Shown here piece by piece: positions 8,722 through 17,755 of a stretch of 64,000 bases of DNA (the stretch's first letter is position 1; every line of letters starts with the position of its first letter). The DNA comes from UBA6183 sp046314755 (GTDB lineage: Bacteria > Bacteroidota > Bacteroidia > UKL13-3), in NCBI GenBank assembly GCA_046314755.1, contig JBKDBG010000002.1, positions 18,899 through 82,898 on the forward strand. Reading direction: 5' to 3'. The translations under genes were made by a program, and so were the position numbers. Below the pieces are notes generated by a model that saw nothing but the letters and a program-made list of their open reading frames with translations, did no database searches and was not told the origin of the DNA.

Positions 8722-9498
8722 ATGAAATTTTCGAGGGCTTTTGTTTATGGCGATTTGTTGTTTGAAACTATGCGGTTTCATCAAGGCAGAATTATTAATT
8801 TAAAATATCATTTTCAGCGACTTACGCAAGGTGCCTCAACGCTTGGATTTTTACTGCCAAATGAATGGAGTGAGGAATTATTTTCACAACAAATTCAGCG
8901 TGAAATTCCTAATGAAAACCATAATTACCGAATACGTTATGTGTTATACCGCGATGGTGAAGGATTTTACCATCCTGAAAATCCGCAAGTGGGTTACATA
9001 GTTGAATACTTTGATGCACCTGCTTTGAAAACCCATATTGCTTATTGCGGAATTTATCATGAAAATAAAAAAGCGGTTTCACCATTGGGTAATTTAAAAT
9101 CGGGGAATGCTTTAATTTATGTGGAAGCTGCACGTTTTGCCAAGCAGAAAAAATGGAATGATGCGTTTATTTTAAATACCGATAATACGATTATTGAGGC
9201 TACCTCAAGTAATCTGTTTTGGATACAAGAGGGGAACTTTTTTACGGTTCCTCTCCAACAAGCCCCGGTAGCCGGAGTAATGCGTGCGTTTGTGCTGGAT
9301 TACCTCAAACAAAATGGAATTGATGTGACAGAAAAGCCGCTCTCCCTCCAATCTCTCCAACAAATGGATGCTTGCTTTCTAACCAATAGTATTCAACCTT
9401 GGGTTTGGGTAAATGAAACGGAAGGAATTTGTTTTGAGCCACCCACCGCTGCAATAGCTTTGCAACAAGAGATATTTGCGGCTTTAGACTTAAAGTAA
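8722..9498 (+). CDS. Class IV aminotransferase (PabC/branched-chain-like)
   Basis: A fold-type IV PLP enzyme of 258 residues. Landmarks are the N-terminal FVYGDLLFETMR (residues 7-18), the Schiff-base Lys126 in NLKSGNAL, and the Glu159 phrase NTIIEATSSNLFWI. The last is typical of aminodeoxychorismate lyase and D-amino-acid/branched-chain aminotransferases. The length is closer to PabC (~270 aa) than IlvE (~300-350 aa), and it lacks the IlvE-specific N-terminal extension. Formation of p-aminobenzoate for folate is therefore the leading guess, but substrate cannot be assigned without pabA/B neighbours. The gene is followed 49 bases later by the S46 peptidase, probably a separate unit. Confidence 0.75.
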   Translation: MKFSRAFVYGDLLFETMRFHQGRIINLKYHFQRLTQGASTLGFLLPNEWSEELFSQQIQREIPNENHNYRIRYVLYRDGEGFYHPENPQVGYIVEYFDAPALKTHIAYCGIYHENKKAVSPLGNLKSGNALIYVEAARFAKQKKWNDAFILNTDNTIIEATSSNLFWIQEGNFFTVPLQQAPVAGVMRAFVLDYLKQNGIDVTEKPLSLQSLQQMDACFLTNSIQPWVWVNETEGICFEPPTAAIALQQEIFAALDLK

Positions 9499-9547
9499 AC
9501 CACAAATAATTAATCAGGAAATGTATTTTCGCTACTTTATTTAATTT

Positions 9548-11707
9548 ATGAAAAAGTTATATACGCTGTTTTTGTTAACGATTGGAGGGGTGTTGCTTAG
9601 TGCGCATACCCTTAAAAAAACAGATGAGGGAATGTTTCCTTTATCTGAAATCAAACATATTGATTTACAAAAAGCCGGTTTAAAAATTAGTGCACAAGAA
9701 CTTTACAATCCCAATGGTACAAGTTTAATTGATGCCATTGTTCGTGTTGGCGGTTGTACAGGCTCTTTCTTAAGTGCCGAAGGTTTAATAGTAACCAATC
9801 ACCATTGTGCATTTAGCTTTGTTCAAGCCATTAGTGATGTTAAAAACGATTATATTAAAAATGGTTTCTTGGCCCAAAATCGACAACAAGAAGTGCCTGC
9901 AAAAGGCTTGGTATGTAAAATTACAGCTTCTTATAAAGATGTTTCTAATGACGTACTTGCAGGAACTGAAAATGTGGAGGGTTCTGCTCGCCTCAAATTG
10001 ATTGCAGAAAATATTAAACGAATTACCGAAGAGGAAAACAAAGCCAACAAGGATTTACAATGCGAAATTTCCGAAATGTTTACGGGAAAAACGTACGTGT
10101 TGTTTCGCTATAAGTTGTTAAAAGACGTTCGCTTGGTTTATGTGCCACCGGTAAGTATTGGTTCGTATGGCGGTGAACTTGATAACTGGGTTTGGCCGCG
10201 ACACAGTGGAGATTTTGCCTTCTTAAGAGCTTATGTAGCACCTGATGGAAGTGCCGCAGAATACAATGAAAAAAATGTGCCTTATAAACCTGTACAATAC
10301 TTAAAGGTAAATGCCAAAGGGGTTAATGAAGATGATTTTGTTTTTATTTTAGGATATCCCGGACGTACCTACCGGCACCAACCCGCAGGTTTTTATGAGT
10401 ATCACCAAAAATATTTGTTAAGCTACATCAGTAATTTGTTTGATTGGCAAATTAACTACATGGAACAATTGGGTAAAAAAGACTATGCTTTAAATATTAA
10501 GTATGCTGCTAAAATTAAAAGTTTAGCCAATACCACCAAAAACTTTAAAGGAAAACTACAAGGTTTTGAAAGAGCCAATTTAACGGCAAAAAAACGTGAA
10601 GAAGAAAAACAACTTCAAAACTTTATCATATCTAATAAAGATTTGGCAGCCAAGTACGGCAATGTGTTGCCACGTATCAATGAGTTGTACAATGAATTGA
10701 TGACAGTGGCTTCTCGCAATTTATGGTTAGATCAAATCTATAACTTATCACCGGCACTGCATGCATCGGCTATTCTTCATCAATACCAAATGGCTTACAA
10801 TAAATTGCCTAAAAAGGAGCGTAAGCATTTTATTGAAACCCAGCTGCCTAATTTAAAAAAGGATTTAGCTAAGGCTTTAGGTCGTTATGATGCACAGTTG
10901 GATAAAGATGCCATGGTTAAAATGCTGAGCGATGCGGCATGGTTAACCGGTAAAAATTCACTCTCATCTGTACAAAAGTTGCTGGAAGGGAAATCCTCCA
11001 CTATTCAAATTCAACAATTGGCTGAAAGATGGTTTACCCAATCAAAACTTACTAATGCCAAATGGGTAAATGAAATGTTAGAGAAATCACCTGCGAAATT
11101 GCTCACTTATGAAGATGATATGATGGTGTTTGCTGCGGAGTTAAATGAAGAGTTATTAAAGTTTGATGCAGAGGATTTGAAACGTGATGGTGAATTGAAC
11201 AAATTGATGGCAAGTTTGGTTGAAGTTAAACAGTTGTGGTTAAACAAATCATTTATTCCTGATGCCAATGCTACCTTACGTTTTACTTTCGGACATATCA
11301 AAGGGTATTCTCCTAATGATGGTATTTATGCAAAACCATTCACTACATTAAAAGGTGTAATTGAAAAAAGCGACACCTTAGAATACCAACTGTTGGATGT
11401 AATTCGTGAGTTGTATGCCATGAAAGATTATGGTGATTTTATTCATCCGGGATTGAATGATTTGCCTATTAACATTTTGTACAATTTAGATACAACAGGC
11501 GGCAACAGCGGAAGTCCGGTGTTAAATAACAAAGGCGAGTTAATTGGAATCAATTTTGACAGGGCATTTACGGCTACCATTAACGATTATGCTTGGAATG
11601 AAACGTATAGTCGCAGTGTAGGTGTTGATATCAGATACGTGTTATGGGTATTGCAAAAAGTTGCGAAGGCAAACCATGTATTAAATGAATTTACCTATGT
11701 GAGGTAG
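9548..11707 (+). CDS. S46 family dipeptidyl-peptidase, DPP11-like
   Basis: An exported serine exopeptidase of 719 residues that removes dipeptides from oligopeptide N-termini, a major route of amino-acid supply in this phylum. An N-terminal signal peptide (MKKLYTLFLLTIGGVLLSAH) leads into a chymotrypsin-like double barrel interrupted by a helical domain (about 290-560). The triad segments are TNHHC (83-87), WPRHSGDFAF (Asp, about 224) and GGNSGSP with Ser654. The S1-pocket position in GINFDR is Arg672. In the Porphyromonas enzymes the equivalent residue is Arg in DPP11 (Asp/Glu specific) and Gly in DPP7 (hydrophobic), so an acidic P1 preference is inferred. A promoter-like TATTTTCG lies at 9524-9531 and a strong terminator follows. 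Confidence 0.88.
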   Translation: MKKLYTLFLLTIGGVLLSAHTLKKTDEGMFPLSEIKHIDLQKAGLKISAQELYNPNGTSLIDAIVRVGGCTGSFLSAEGLIVTNHHCAFSFVQAISDVKNDYIKNGFLAQNRQQEVPAKGLVCKITASYKDVSNDVLAGTENVEGSARLKLIAENIKRITEEENKANKDLQCEISEMFTGKTYVLFRYKLLKDVRLVYVPPVSIGSYGGELDNWVWPRHSGDFAFLRAYVAPDGSAAEYNEKNVPYKPVQYLKVNAKGVNEDDFVFILGYPGRTYRHQPAGFYEYHQKYLLSYISNLFDWQINYMEQLGKKDYALNIKYAAKIKSLANTTKNFKGKLQGFERANLTAKKREEEKQLQNFIISNKDLAAKYGNVLPRINELYNELMTVASRNLWLDQIYNLSPALHASAILHQYQMAYNKLPKKERKHFIETQLPNLKKDLAKALGRYDAQLDKDAMVKMLSDAAWLTGKNSLSSVQKLLEGKSSTIQIQQLAERWFTQSKLTNAKWVNEMLEKSPAKLLTYEDDMMVFAAELNEELLKFDAEDLKRDGELNKLMASLVEVKQLWLNKSFIPDANATLRFTFGHIKGYSPNDGIYAKPFTTLKGVIEKSDTLEYQLLDVIRELYAMKDYGDFIHPGLNDLPINILYNLDTTGGNSGSPVLNNKGELIGINFDRAFTATINDYAWNETYSRSVGVDIRYVLWVLQKVAKANHVLNEFTYVR

Positions 11708-11732
11708 GCAAACCATAAACAGATTATAAAAG

Positions 11733-11769
11733 AAAAAAGGTCGCAGTGAAAAACTTGCGACCTTTTTTT
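11733..11769. terminator. Bidirectional terminator
   Basis: AAAAAAGGTCGCA (11733-11745) pairs perfectly with TGCGACCTTTTTT (11756-11768). The A and T tracts let it end both the S46 peptidase transcript and the convergent outer-membrane protein operon. Confidence 0.85.
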
Positions 11770-11782
11770 GTGTAAGTAATTA

Positions 11783-12445
11783 TTAGTAAGCAATACCAAA
11801 AGTTACTCCGCCTCTAATACCATAACCACTTAAGTAGGCATTATTAATGCCGAGTCCCAAATAATTGTCTTGGTCAAAGTCCGATGTGGTAGAGCCATTT
11901 TTATCGGTAAGCCTTTTATCAATCATGATTAAATAAGTAAGACCTGCAAAAAAATCAACCGTGAATTTATCTTTAATGAGGTATTGATGCCCTACCATAA
12001 TCCCAAACCCCCCGGATTGGAAGTTACTCTTAAAATCAAATGTTGGAGGATTATTTCCGTTTAACATTTCTTTTTTTCTTTCAAATTGGTGATACCTCAC
12101 AAATGGTGAAATGTAACTGCCTGAAACACCTGCACCGGTTAAGTTATAACGGTATTCAAAGTTAAGTGAAATCCCTTGGGTACGATCATCCGAGTTGTCG
12201 CTTTTAACATAAGCATCCCAAAAACCCGATGATGAACTGTAATTCATAATGGAGGCCGTAACCTGCCATGATTTTACAGGCGTAAAATGATGTTGATACC
12301 CCATAGTTAGCGTACCGTAAGCCGGGCTTAATAAATTAATTTTTATGGCATTATTTTTAATAGGCGGAAAGTTGTTTTTACGTTGTGCCCACGTATTATT
12401 TGCCAATGCAACAAGTAGTATTAAAATAACGATATACTTTTTCAT
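11783..12445 (-). CDS. Outer-membrane beta-barrel protein, paralogue 3 of 3
   Basis: 220 residues with a signal peptide (MKKYIVILILLVALANNTWAQ). The mature part begins with KINLLSPAYGTLTMGYQHHF and ends in an aromatic residue (GGVTFGIAY), as outer-membrane barrels do. Alternating hydrophobic strands with Gly/aromatic turns (NFEYRYNLTG, SGGFGIMVGHQY, FFAGLTYLIMID) fit a small barrel of about eight strands. It is clearly homologous to the next two upstream genes: same opening KINLLS phrase, same FFAGLTYL-like strand and same GYGIRGGVTFG ending. The function is unknown. It is the last gene of a three-gene tandem operon, 9 bases after its neighbour. Confidence 0.72.
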   Translation of the reverse strand: MKKYIVILILLVALANNTWAQRKNNFPPIKNNAIKINLLSPAYGTLTMGYQHHFTPVKSWQVTASIMNYSSSSGFWDAYVKSDNSDDRTQGISLNFEYRYNLTGAGVSGSYISPFVRYHQFERKKEMLNGNNPPTFDFKSNFQSGGFGIMVGHQYLIKDKFTVDFFAGLTYLIMIDKRLTDKNGSTTSDFDQDNYLGLGINNAYLSGYGIRGGVTFGIAY

Positions 12446-12454
12446 AATTGAGTA

Positions 12455-13111
12455 TTAGAATGAGAAACCTACGTTAACACCTGCTCTTAAACCAAGGCCG
12501 GTAAGGTAAAAATTAGGAATGTTTCTGGCTAAATAATCATTTTCTAATTTAGCCTCTTGATTGGTAGTGACATTGCGGGCTGACCTGTTGTTTGTGATTA
12601 AGAATTGATACGAAGGCCCCACAAACATGTCTAAACTTATCATTTTATACACCTGAATGTTTTTACCGAAAATTACACCTCCGCCAATGGAAGTAAATGT
12701 TCCTTCTTCTTTAATTTGTTTCAACCCTATGGGTGTTTGCGACCAATACACATAATCGTCCCATATCTCTGCATCTTTTTTATAAGTCATAAATCTTCCA
12801 AAACCTCCAATATAAAATGAATTTAAAAATGGATCATTTGAAATACTGTATTTGTAGTCAAAAGTTAGGGCAATCCCATTTACCTTATTGGTGTAATTAA
12901 AATACTCTTCAAACCTGCTGAAATCGTTAAAGTCCATGTAGCTAAAGCCAATTTGAAAGGCTTGATCCGATTTGGTTTCTCGTTGATAGGAAATGTTAAA
13001 TGTGTTATAAACGGCACTTAATAAATTTAATTTTACGGTTTCAGTTTGTGCATACATTTTATTTCCTGCACAAAACATCACCATCACGAATATGAATTTT
13101 TTTGTGTTCAT
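12455..13111 (-). CDS. Outer-membrane beta-barrel protein, paralogue 2 of 3
   Basis: 218 residues with a signal peptide ending MYAQ. The mature start VKLNLLSAVYNTFNISYQRE and the end LGLRAGVNVGFSF match paralogues 1 and 3. The middle keeps the strand order of its neighbours (LTFDYKYSISND, GGGVIFGKNI, DMFVGPSYQFLI) but the loops differ, as expected for surface-exposed turns under diversifying selection. It lies 3 bases after paralogue 1 and 9 before paralogue 3, so the three are almost certainly cotranscribed. No enzymatic motif is visible; a structural or adhesin-like surface role is only a guess. Confidence 0.7.
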   Translation of the reverse strand: MNTKKFIFVMVMFCAGNKMYAQTETVKLNLLSAVYNTFNISYQRETKSDQAFQIGFSYMDFNDFSRFEEYFNYTNKVNGIALTFDYKYSISNDPFLNSFYIGGFGRFMTYKKDAEIWDDYVYWSQTPIGLKQIKEEGTFTSIGGGVIFGKNIQVYKMISLDMFVGPSYQFLITNNRSARNVTTNQEAKLENDYLARNIPNFYLTGLGLRAGVNVGFSF

Positions 13112-13114
13112 AAG

Positions 13115-13678
13115 TTAAAACTTAAAGCCTAATAATATTCCGCCTCTAAAACTATATCCAGTTACAAAGATACCTGCTTCATCAATAACTTGTTGCCTTT
13201 CAGTGGTACTATTATCCGCTAAACTGTATTGTGGCCCAAGAAAAGTATCAATGTATAAATACTTTAACACTTTTATTTGATAACCTAATAAGAGCCCAGG
13301 GTTAATAATACCTAAGCTGAAATCATCTTTAGTGTCAAACAATTGTTTGTACCTAAAAAAGGGTTGCAGATAAATTCCCTGTTCGTTTGATTCTTCTAGA
13401 TATAACCTGTATTCAAGTCCTAAACCAATCGCCCTCAAGTCGGTTTTAATATTGTTGGTTTGAGGCAAAAACAAAAAGCCTGAATAAACAATAGAGTGAT
13501 TAATGGAGGTTCCTCGTTCTATTTGAAAACTAATAGAACCTATCGCAGGACTTAATATGTTTATCTTGCCAATGGTATATTTTTCAAAGTTGTTACCTTG
13601 AAATGGAGAATTTGCATGAGCAGCCGGTTTTAAAATAAAGCATGCTGCCACCCATAAAATGGTGTGTTTAAAATTCAT
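13115..13678 (-). CDS. Outer-membrane beta-barrel protein, paralogue 1 of 3
   Basis: The frame opens at 13699, but ATG 13678 gives a normal signal peptide (MNFKHTILWVAACFILKPAA ending HA), so that start is preferred (187 residues). The mature protein contains GKINILSPAIGSISFQIERG, RAIGLGLEYRLYLEE, GLLLGYQIKVLKYLYIDTFL and a terminal FRGGILLGFKF, matching the barrel pattern of the two genes downstream. It is the first gene of the tandem operon. Its start is about 80 bases from the divergent exonuclease gene. The function is unknown. Confidence 0.68.
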   Translation of the reverse strand: MNFKHTILWVAACFILKPAAHANSPFQGNNFEKYTIGKINILSPAIGSISFQIERGTSINHSIVYSGFLFLPQTNNIKTDLRAIGLGLEYRLYLEESNEQGIYLQPFFRYKQLFDTKDDFSLGIINPGLLLGYQIKVLKYLYIDTFLGPQYSLADNSTTERQQVIDEAGIFVTGYSFRGGILLGFKF

Positions 13679-13758
13679 TATGGCTAAATAGAATTTCAAT
13701 ATATAAATTGTTTTGAAACAAACCTAAAGTTTAAAGGTTTATTATCTGATTGCAAAAA

Positions 13759-14787
13759 ATGAATTTAGCAACATCCGACTTAATTATTTTTACAGATCGA
13801 GGCATGTATGTTCCTCAGGCGGATGTTTACATCGACCCCTGGAGGTCAGTAGAACGGGCCTTAATCACTCATGCTCACAGTGACCATGCACGATGGGGTA
13901 TGCAACATTATTTGGCGCACCAGCAATCCATTCCAATTTTAAAAAGTCGGCTCGGAATTAACAATTATCAAAGCGTAGCATATGGCGAAACCACAACAAT
14001 AAATGGGGTTAAATTTACCTTTTATCCTGCCGGACACGTTTTAGGTTCATCCCAAATTAAAGTGGAATATAAAGGTAATATTTGGGTGGTGAGTGGTGAT
14101 TACAAATTGGTGAATGACGGTATTTGTACTCCATTTGAACCTGTAAAATGTCATGCGTTTATTACCGAAAGTACCTTTGGTTTACCGGTCTTCAATTGGA
14201 AATCAAACGAGCAGTTAAAGTTGGAGTTGAATGAAATTTGGCGCCTTGCCATTCAGCAAAATAAATCGTTGGTGATATTTGCGTATGCCTTAGGAAAAGC
14301 CCAAAGGGTATTGCAATTGTTAGATAATTCGTTAGGAAAAGTTTTTGTGCACGGGGCAGTTTACAACATGAACGAAGCATGCCAAGAAAGCGGTGTGCAA
14401 CTCAACGAATATTTAGCTGTAAGTAATGAAAGTAAAAATCACATTTGGAATGGGTCTGCAATTATTGCACCGCCATCAGCGGCAGGTAGTACGTGGTTGA
14501 AAAAGTTTGAACCATACATCACCGTAAATGCAAGTGGTTGGATGGCATTACGAGGTGCACGCAGAAGATCTGCTGTTGATTATGGATTGGTGATGAGTGA
14601 CCATGCTGATTGGAATGATTTGAATACGGCAATCAAACAAACCTCTGCCGAAAAAATATTGGTTACACATGGATACAGTGCCATTTTCGCAAAATACCTA
14701 CGTGAACAAGGTTATGATGCAATAGATGTGAATACGGAATTTAAGGGCGAGTTAACTGACGGTGCAAAAGAGGAGGAGGTTTCATGA
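13759..14787 (+). CDS. Ligase-associated DNA exonuclease (metallo-beta-lactamase fold)
   Basis: A 342-residue MBL/beta-CASP-like nuclease. The zinc-binding HxHxDH motif is in LITHAHSDHARWG (about residues 37-49); further metal-binding segments are FYPAGHVLGSSQI, VSGDYK, and the C-terminal SDHADW and VTHGYS. This is the family described as the ligase-associated exonuclease, thought to process 3' ends before nick sealing. Context supports this: its stop codon overlaps the start of an ATP-dependent DNA ligase (ATGA). The frame extends to a TTG at 13750, but the ATG at 13759 is the normal start. It is related in sequence style to the mRNA 3'-processing CPSF-type nucleases, which explains frequent annotation as mRNA exonuclease. 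Confidence 0.88.
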   Translation: MNLATSDLIIFTDRGMYVPQADVYIDPWRSVERALITHAHSDHARWGMQHYLAHQQSIPILKSRLGINNYQSVAYGETTTINGVKFTFYPAGHVLGSSQIKVEYKGNIWVVSGDYKLVNDGICTPFEPVKCHAFITESTFGLPVFNWKSNEQLKLELNEIWRLAIQQNKSLVIFAYALGKAQRVLQLLDNSLGKVFVHGAVYNMNEACQESGVQLNEYLAVSNESKNHIWNGSAIIAPPSAAGSTWLKKFEPYITVNASGWMALRGARRRSAVDYGLVMSDHADWNDLNTAIKQTSAEKILVTHGYSAIFAKYLREQGYDAIDVNTEFKGELTDGAKEEEVS

Positions 14788-16379
14788 GAAGATTCGTACA
14801 ACTTTTTCGAGAAATTGATACCACCACTAAAACAAACGAAAAAATTTCGGCAATGGTTCGGTACTTTGATGAGGTAAGCGATGAAGATAAACTTCATACC
14901 ATTGCCTTATTTACCGGTCGTAATCCCAAACGAATTGTAAAAACAAACTTGCTAAAATTATGGGCTGCAGAGTTGGCACAAATTCCCTTCTGGTTGTTTG
15001 AAGAAGCCTATCATGTGGTTGGCGATTTATCTGAAACGATTAGTAATGTGCTGCCCGAAGGAAACGCTAATCATCAATATGGATTAAGTTATTGGATTGA
15101 ACAATTGCAAGAAAAATTGCATGCAAGTGAGGATGATAAAAAAGCTTTCATTACGTCTACTTGGCTGCAAATGAATCGTGAGGAACGATTTGTGTTTAAC
15201 AAACTTTCATCAGGCGCATTTCGCATGGGTGTTTCAACTAAGCTTATGGTAAAAGCACTTGCTAAACATACCAAGTTGGATGAAAACCTACTGATGCATC
15301 GAATCATGGGAAATTGGACAACAGCCAATACCACGTTTCATGAACTCATTACCAATCATCACGTTCAAGATGATGATTCAAAACCTTATCCTTTTTATTT
15401 GGCTTATGCTTTAGAAGAGGAAAATGCCATAAGCAATAATTTAGCCGATTGGCAAATTGAATACAAATGGGATGGTATACGTTGTCAGCTTATACATCGC
15501 TCGGGTGTATTGTTTTTGTGGAGCAGGGGAGAAGAGTTAATCACTTCTAATTTTCCCGAATTACAGGCTTTATTAAATCATTTACCTGAAGGAGTAGTAA
15601 TTGATGGAGAACTCATCGGATACAAGAATGAATCCATTTTGTCATTTCAACATTTACAAACCCGCATCAGCCGAAAAAAGGTAACCAACAAAACCATGCA
15701 GGATGTTCCGGTATGTATCATTGCATATGATTTATTGGAAATCAATGGAAAAGATATAAGGCATTTGCCATTGTTTGAACGTAGAAAAATGTTGGAAGAA
15801 ATGGTAGCGGAAACATCTTCTGATTACGTGCAATTATCACCGTTAATTGAAGCTGACGATTGGAATAAAGTGCAGCAATTTCGGGGCGATGCACGTTTGA
15901 AAAATGCGGAGGGTTTAATGCTTAAACATAAACTAAGTGCTTACGAAACCGGTAGAAAAAAGGGTTTTTGGTGGAAGTGGAAGTTAGATCCGTATACAGT
16001 TGATGCCGTGATGATTTATGCCATGCGCGGGCATGGAAGAAGAGCCAATTTGTACACCGATTATACTTTTGCCGTTTGGAATGAATCAGGCGAATTGGTT
16101 CCATTTACAAAAGCATACAGCGGATTAACAGATAAGGAAATTGTAGAACTTGATGCTTGGATTAAAACAAACACCATTGATAAATTTGGTCCGGTTAGAA
16201 GTGTGCATCCTGTGCAAGTTTTTGAAATTGCTTTTGAAGGCATTAATTATTCAACCCGACATAAATCGGGAGTGGCCTTGCGTTTTCCGCGTATACTGCG
16301 TTGGCGTAAAGATAAGCCTGCACAAGAAGCCGATACGCTGAGTAATTTAAAACAGCTGATTATTTCACCGGAAGCATAA
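14784..16379 (+). CDS. ATP-dependent DNA ligase (LigB-like family)
   Basis: 531 residues; joins nicks using ATP through a covalent lysyl-AMP. The N-terminal DNA-binding domain (about 1-190) is followed by the adenylation domain with motif I EYKWDGIR (Lys228), motif III VIDGEL and EGLMLKHKLSAYETGRKKGFWWKW (motifs IV-V). The C-terminal OB domain ends in FPRILRWRKDK (motif VI). Family relatives sit with an exonuclease, a DEXH helicase and the PdeM phosphoesterase in a DNA-repair cassette. Here only the exonuclease is adjacent, overlapping by four bases. The NAD-dependent replicative ligase is expected elsewhere, so this enzyme is probably for repair. Confidence 0.9.
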   Translation: MRRFVQLFREIDTTTKTNEKISAMVRYFDEVSDEDKLHTIALFTGRNPKRIVKTNLLKLWAAELAQIPFWLFEEAYHVVGDLSETISNVLPEGNANHQYGLSYWIEQLQEKLHASEDDKKAFITSTWLQMNREERFVFNKLSSGAFRMGVSTKLMVKALAKHTKLDENLLMHRIMGNWTTANTTFHELITNHHVQDDDSKPYPFYLAYALEEENAISNNLADWQIEYKWDGIRCQLIHRSGVLFLWSRGEELITSNFPELQALLNHLPEGVVIDGELIGYKNESILSFQHLQTRISRKKVTNKTMQDVPVCIIAYDLLEINGKDIRHLPLFERRKMLEEMVAETSSDYVQLSPLIEADDWNKVQQFRGDARLKNAEGLMLKHKLSAYETGRKKGFWWKWKLDPYTVDAVMIYAMRGHGRRANLYTDYTFAVWNESGELVPFTKAYSGLTDKEIVELDAWIKTNTIDKFGPVRSVHPVQVFEIAFEGINYSTRHKSGVALRFPRILRWRKDKPAQEADTLSNLKQLIISPEA

Positions 16380-16381
16380 AA

Positions 16382-16411
16382 AAAATGACCACCTGAAAGT
16401 GGTCATTTTCT
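16382..16411. terminator. Bidirectional terminator between the ligase and clpX
   Basis: AAAATGACCAC (16382-16392) pairs perfectly with GTGGTCATTTT (16399-16409) around CTGAAA. It lies between convergent genes. Confidence 0.8.
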
Positions 16412-16434
16412 TGTATGTGTAATAAAAATGATGC

Positions 16435-17676
16435 TTAGGCTGCTTTTAAATTTTTAAACTTCAATACATTCAATTTGGCCTTTGCAGATTCAATCGAAAT
16501 GGTGAGTTCAGTTTGATTTTTATTGGATGGTGCATCATACATGTAATCCAACATAATGGTTTCGCAAATGCTGCGCAAACCTCTTGCCCCTAATTTTAAT
16601 TCAACCGCAGTATCAACAATCAGGTTAATAATATCATCCGTAATATGAAGTTTGATATTTTCTAACTCAAACATCTTCATATATTGTTTGATCAATGCGT
16701 TTTTCGGTTCAATCAAAATTCGATACAAGGCTTCTCTGTCCAGCGGATTTAAATGACATAACACCGGTAAGCGACCAATAATTTCAGGAATTAAACCAAA
16801 ACTTCTTATATCAGCGGCAGATACGTATTGCAAATAATTTTGCTCATCAGCTTTCACGCCACCTTTTGATTTAAATCCAATGGCTTGGCTTTGTAATCTG
16901 CGAGCAATCATTTTATCAATACCTTCAAATGCACCACCGCAGATAAACAAAATGTTTTCAGTGTTAATCTGAATCATTTTTTGATCGGGGTGTTTTCTTC
17001 CACCTTGTGGAGGTACATTAGCAGTTGTTCCTTCCAATATTTTTAACAAGGCTTGTTGTACACCTTCACCACTTACATCACGTGTAATACTTGGGTTATC
17101 GCTCTTACGGCTAATCTTGTCGATTTCATCAATATAAATAATACCACGCTCAGCTGAGGCTACATCATAATTAGCGGCTTGCAACAAACGGGTTAATACA
17201 CTCTCCACATCTTCTCCAACATATCCAGCTTCGGTAAGCACGGTGGCATCGGCAATACAAAATGGTACGTGTAATAGTTTAGCCAACGTTTTCGCCAATA
17301 ATGTTTTTCCTGTTCCGGTTTCACCAATCAACAAAATGTTTGATTTTTCAATTTCAACATCGGCAGTTTTGTTTTTATGCATTAAGCGTTTGTAGTGATT
17401 ATACACGGCAACACTTAACACTTTTTTCGCTTCATCCTGCCCAATTACATACTGGTCGAGGTGTTTTTTTATTTCGGCAGGTTTTAGCAATTTCCCTGCT
17501 GTTTCAAATCCGGTTGCTTTGCTGCTGCGGGCCACCGCTTGATCTTCGTTAATAATTTTATACGCTTGATCAACACAGTTTTCGCATATCAATGCATCAA
17601 GGCCTGAAATTAAATATTGGGTTTCGCTTTTTGGCCTTCCGCAAAATGAACAGATATCTTCTTTTTTCTTACTCAT
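16435..17676 (-). CDS. clpX: ClpX, ATPase subunit of the ClpXP protease
   Basis: 413 residues. The AAA+ unfoldase recognises tagged proteins and feeds them to ClpP. The N-terminal zinc-binding domain has Cys9, Cys12, Cys31 and Cys34 (CSFCGRP then CENC). The Walker A motif is GETGTGKT (118-125), Walker B is IIYIDEIDKI, and VSGEGVQQALLKILEG and ARGLRSICE carry the sensor/arginine regions. The length matches the family. It lies 79 bases downstream of clpP on the same strand, with trigger factor further upstream, the classic tig-clpP-clpX order. No internal terminator separates clpP and clpX, so they are probably cotranscribed. Confidence 0.96.
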   Translation of the reverse strand: MSKKKEDICSFCGRPKSETQYLISGLDALICENCVDQAYKIINEDQAVARSSKATGFETAGKLLKPAEIKKHLDQYVIGQDEAKKVLSVAVYNHYKRLMHKNKTADVEIEKSNILLIGETGTGKTLLAKTLAKLLHVPFCIADATVLTEAGYVGEDVESVLTRLLQAANYDVASAERGIIYIDEIDKISRKSDNPSITRDVSGEGVQQALLKILEGTTANVPPQGGRKHPDQKMIQINTENILFICGGAFEGIDKMIARRLQSQAIGFKSKGGVKADEQNYLQYVSAADIRSFGLIPEIIGRLPVLCHLNPLDREALYRILIEPKNALIKQYMKMFELENIKLHITDDIINLIVDTAVELKLGARGLRSICETIMLDYMYDAPSNKNQTELTISIESAKAKLNVLKFKNLKAA

Positions 17677-17755
17677 GCAATTGCAAATATCTGTAAAAAA
17701 AACAAGCTAACCACGTATCCCATGATTAGCTTGTGTATTTCTGTTAAATATCAGT

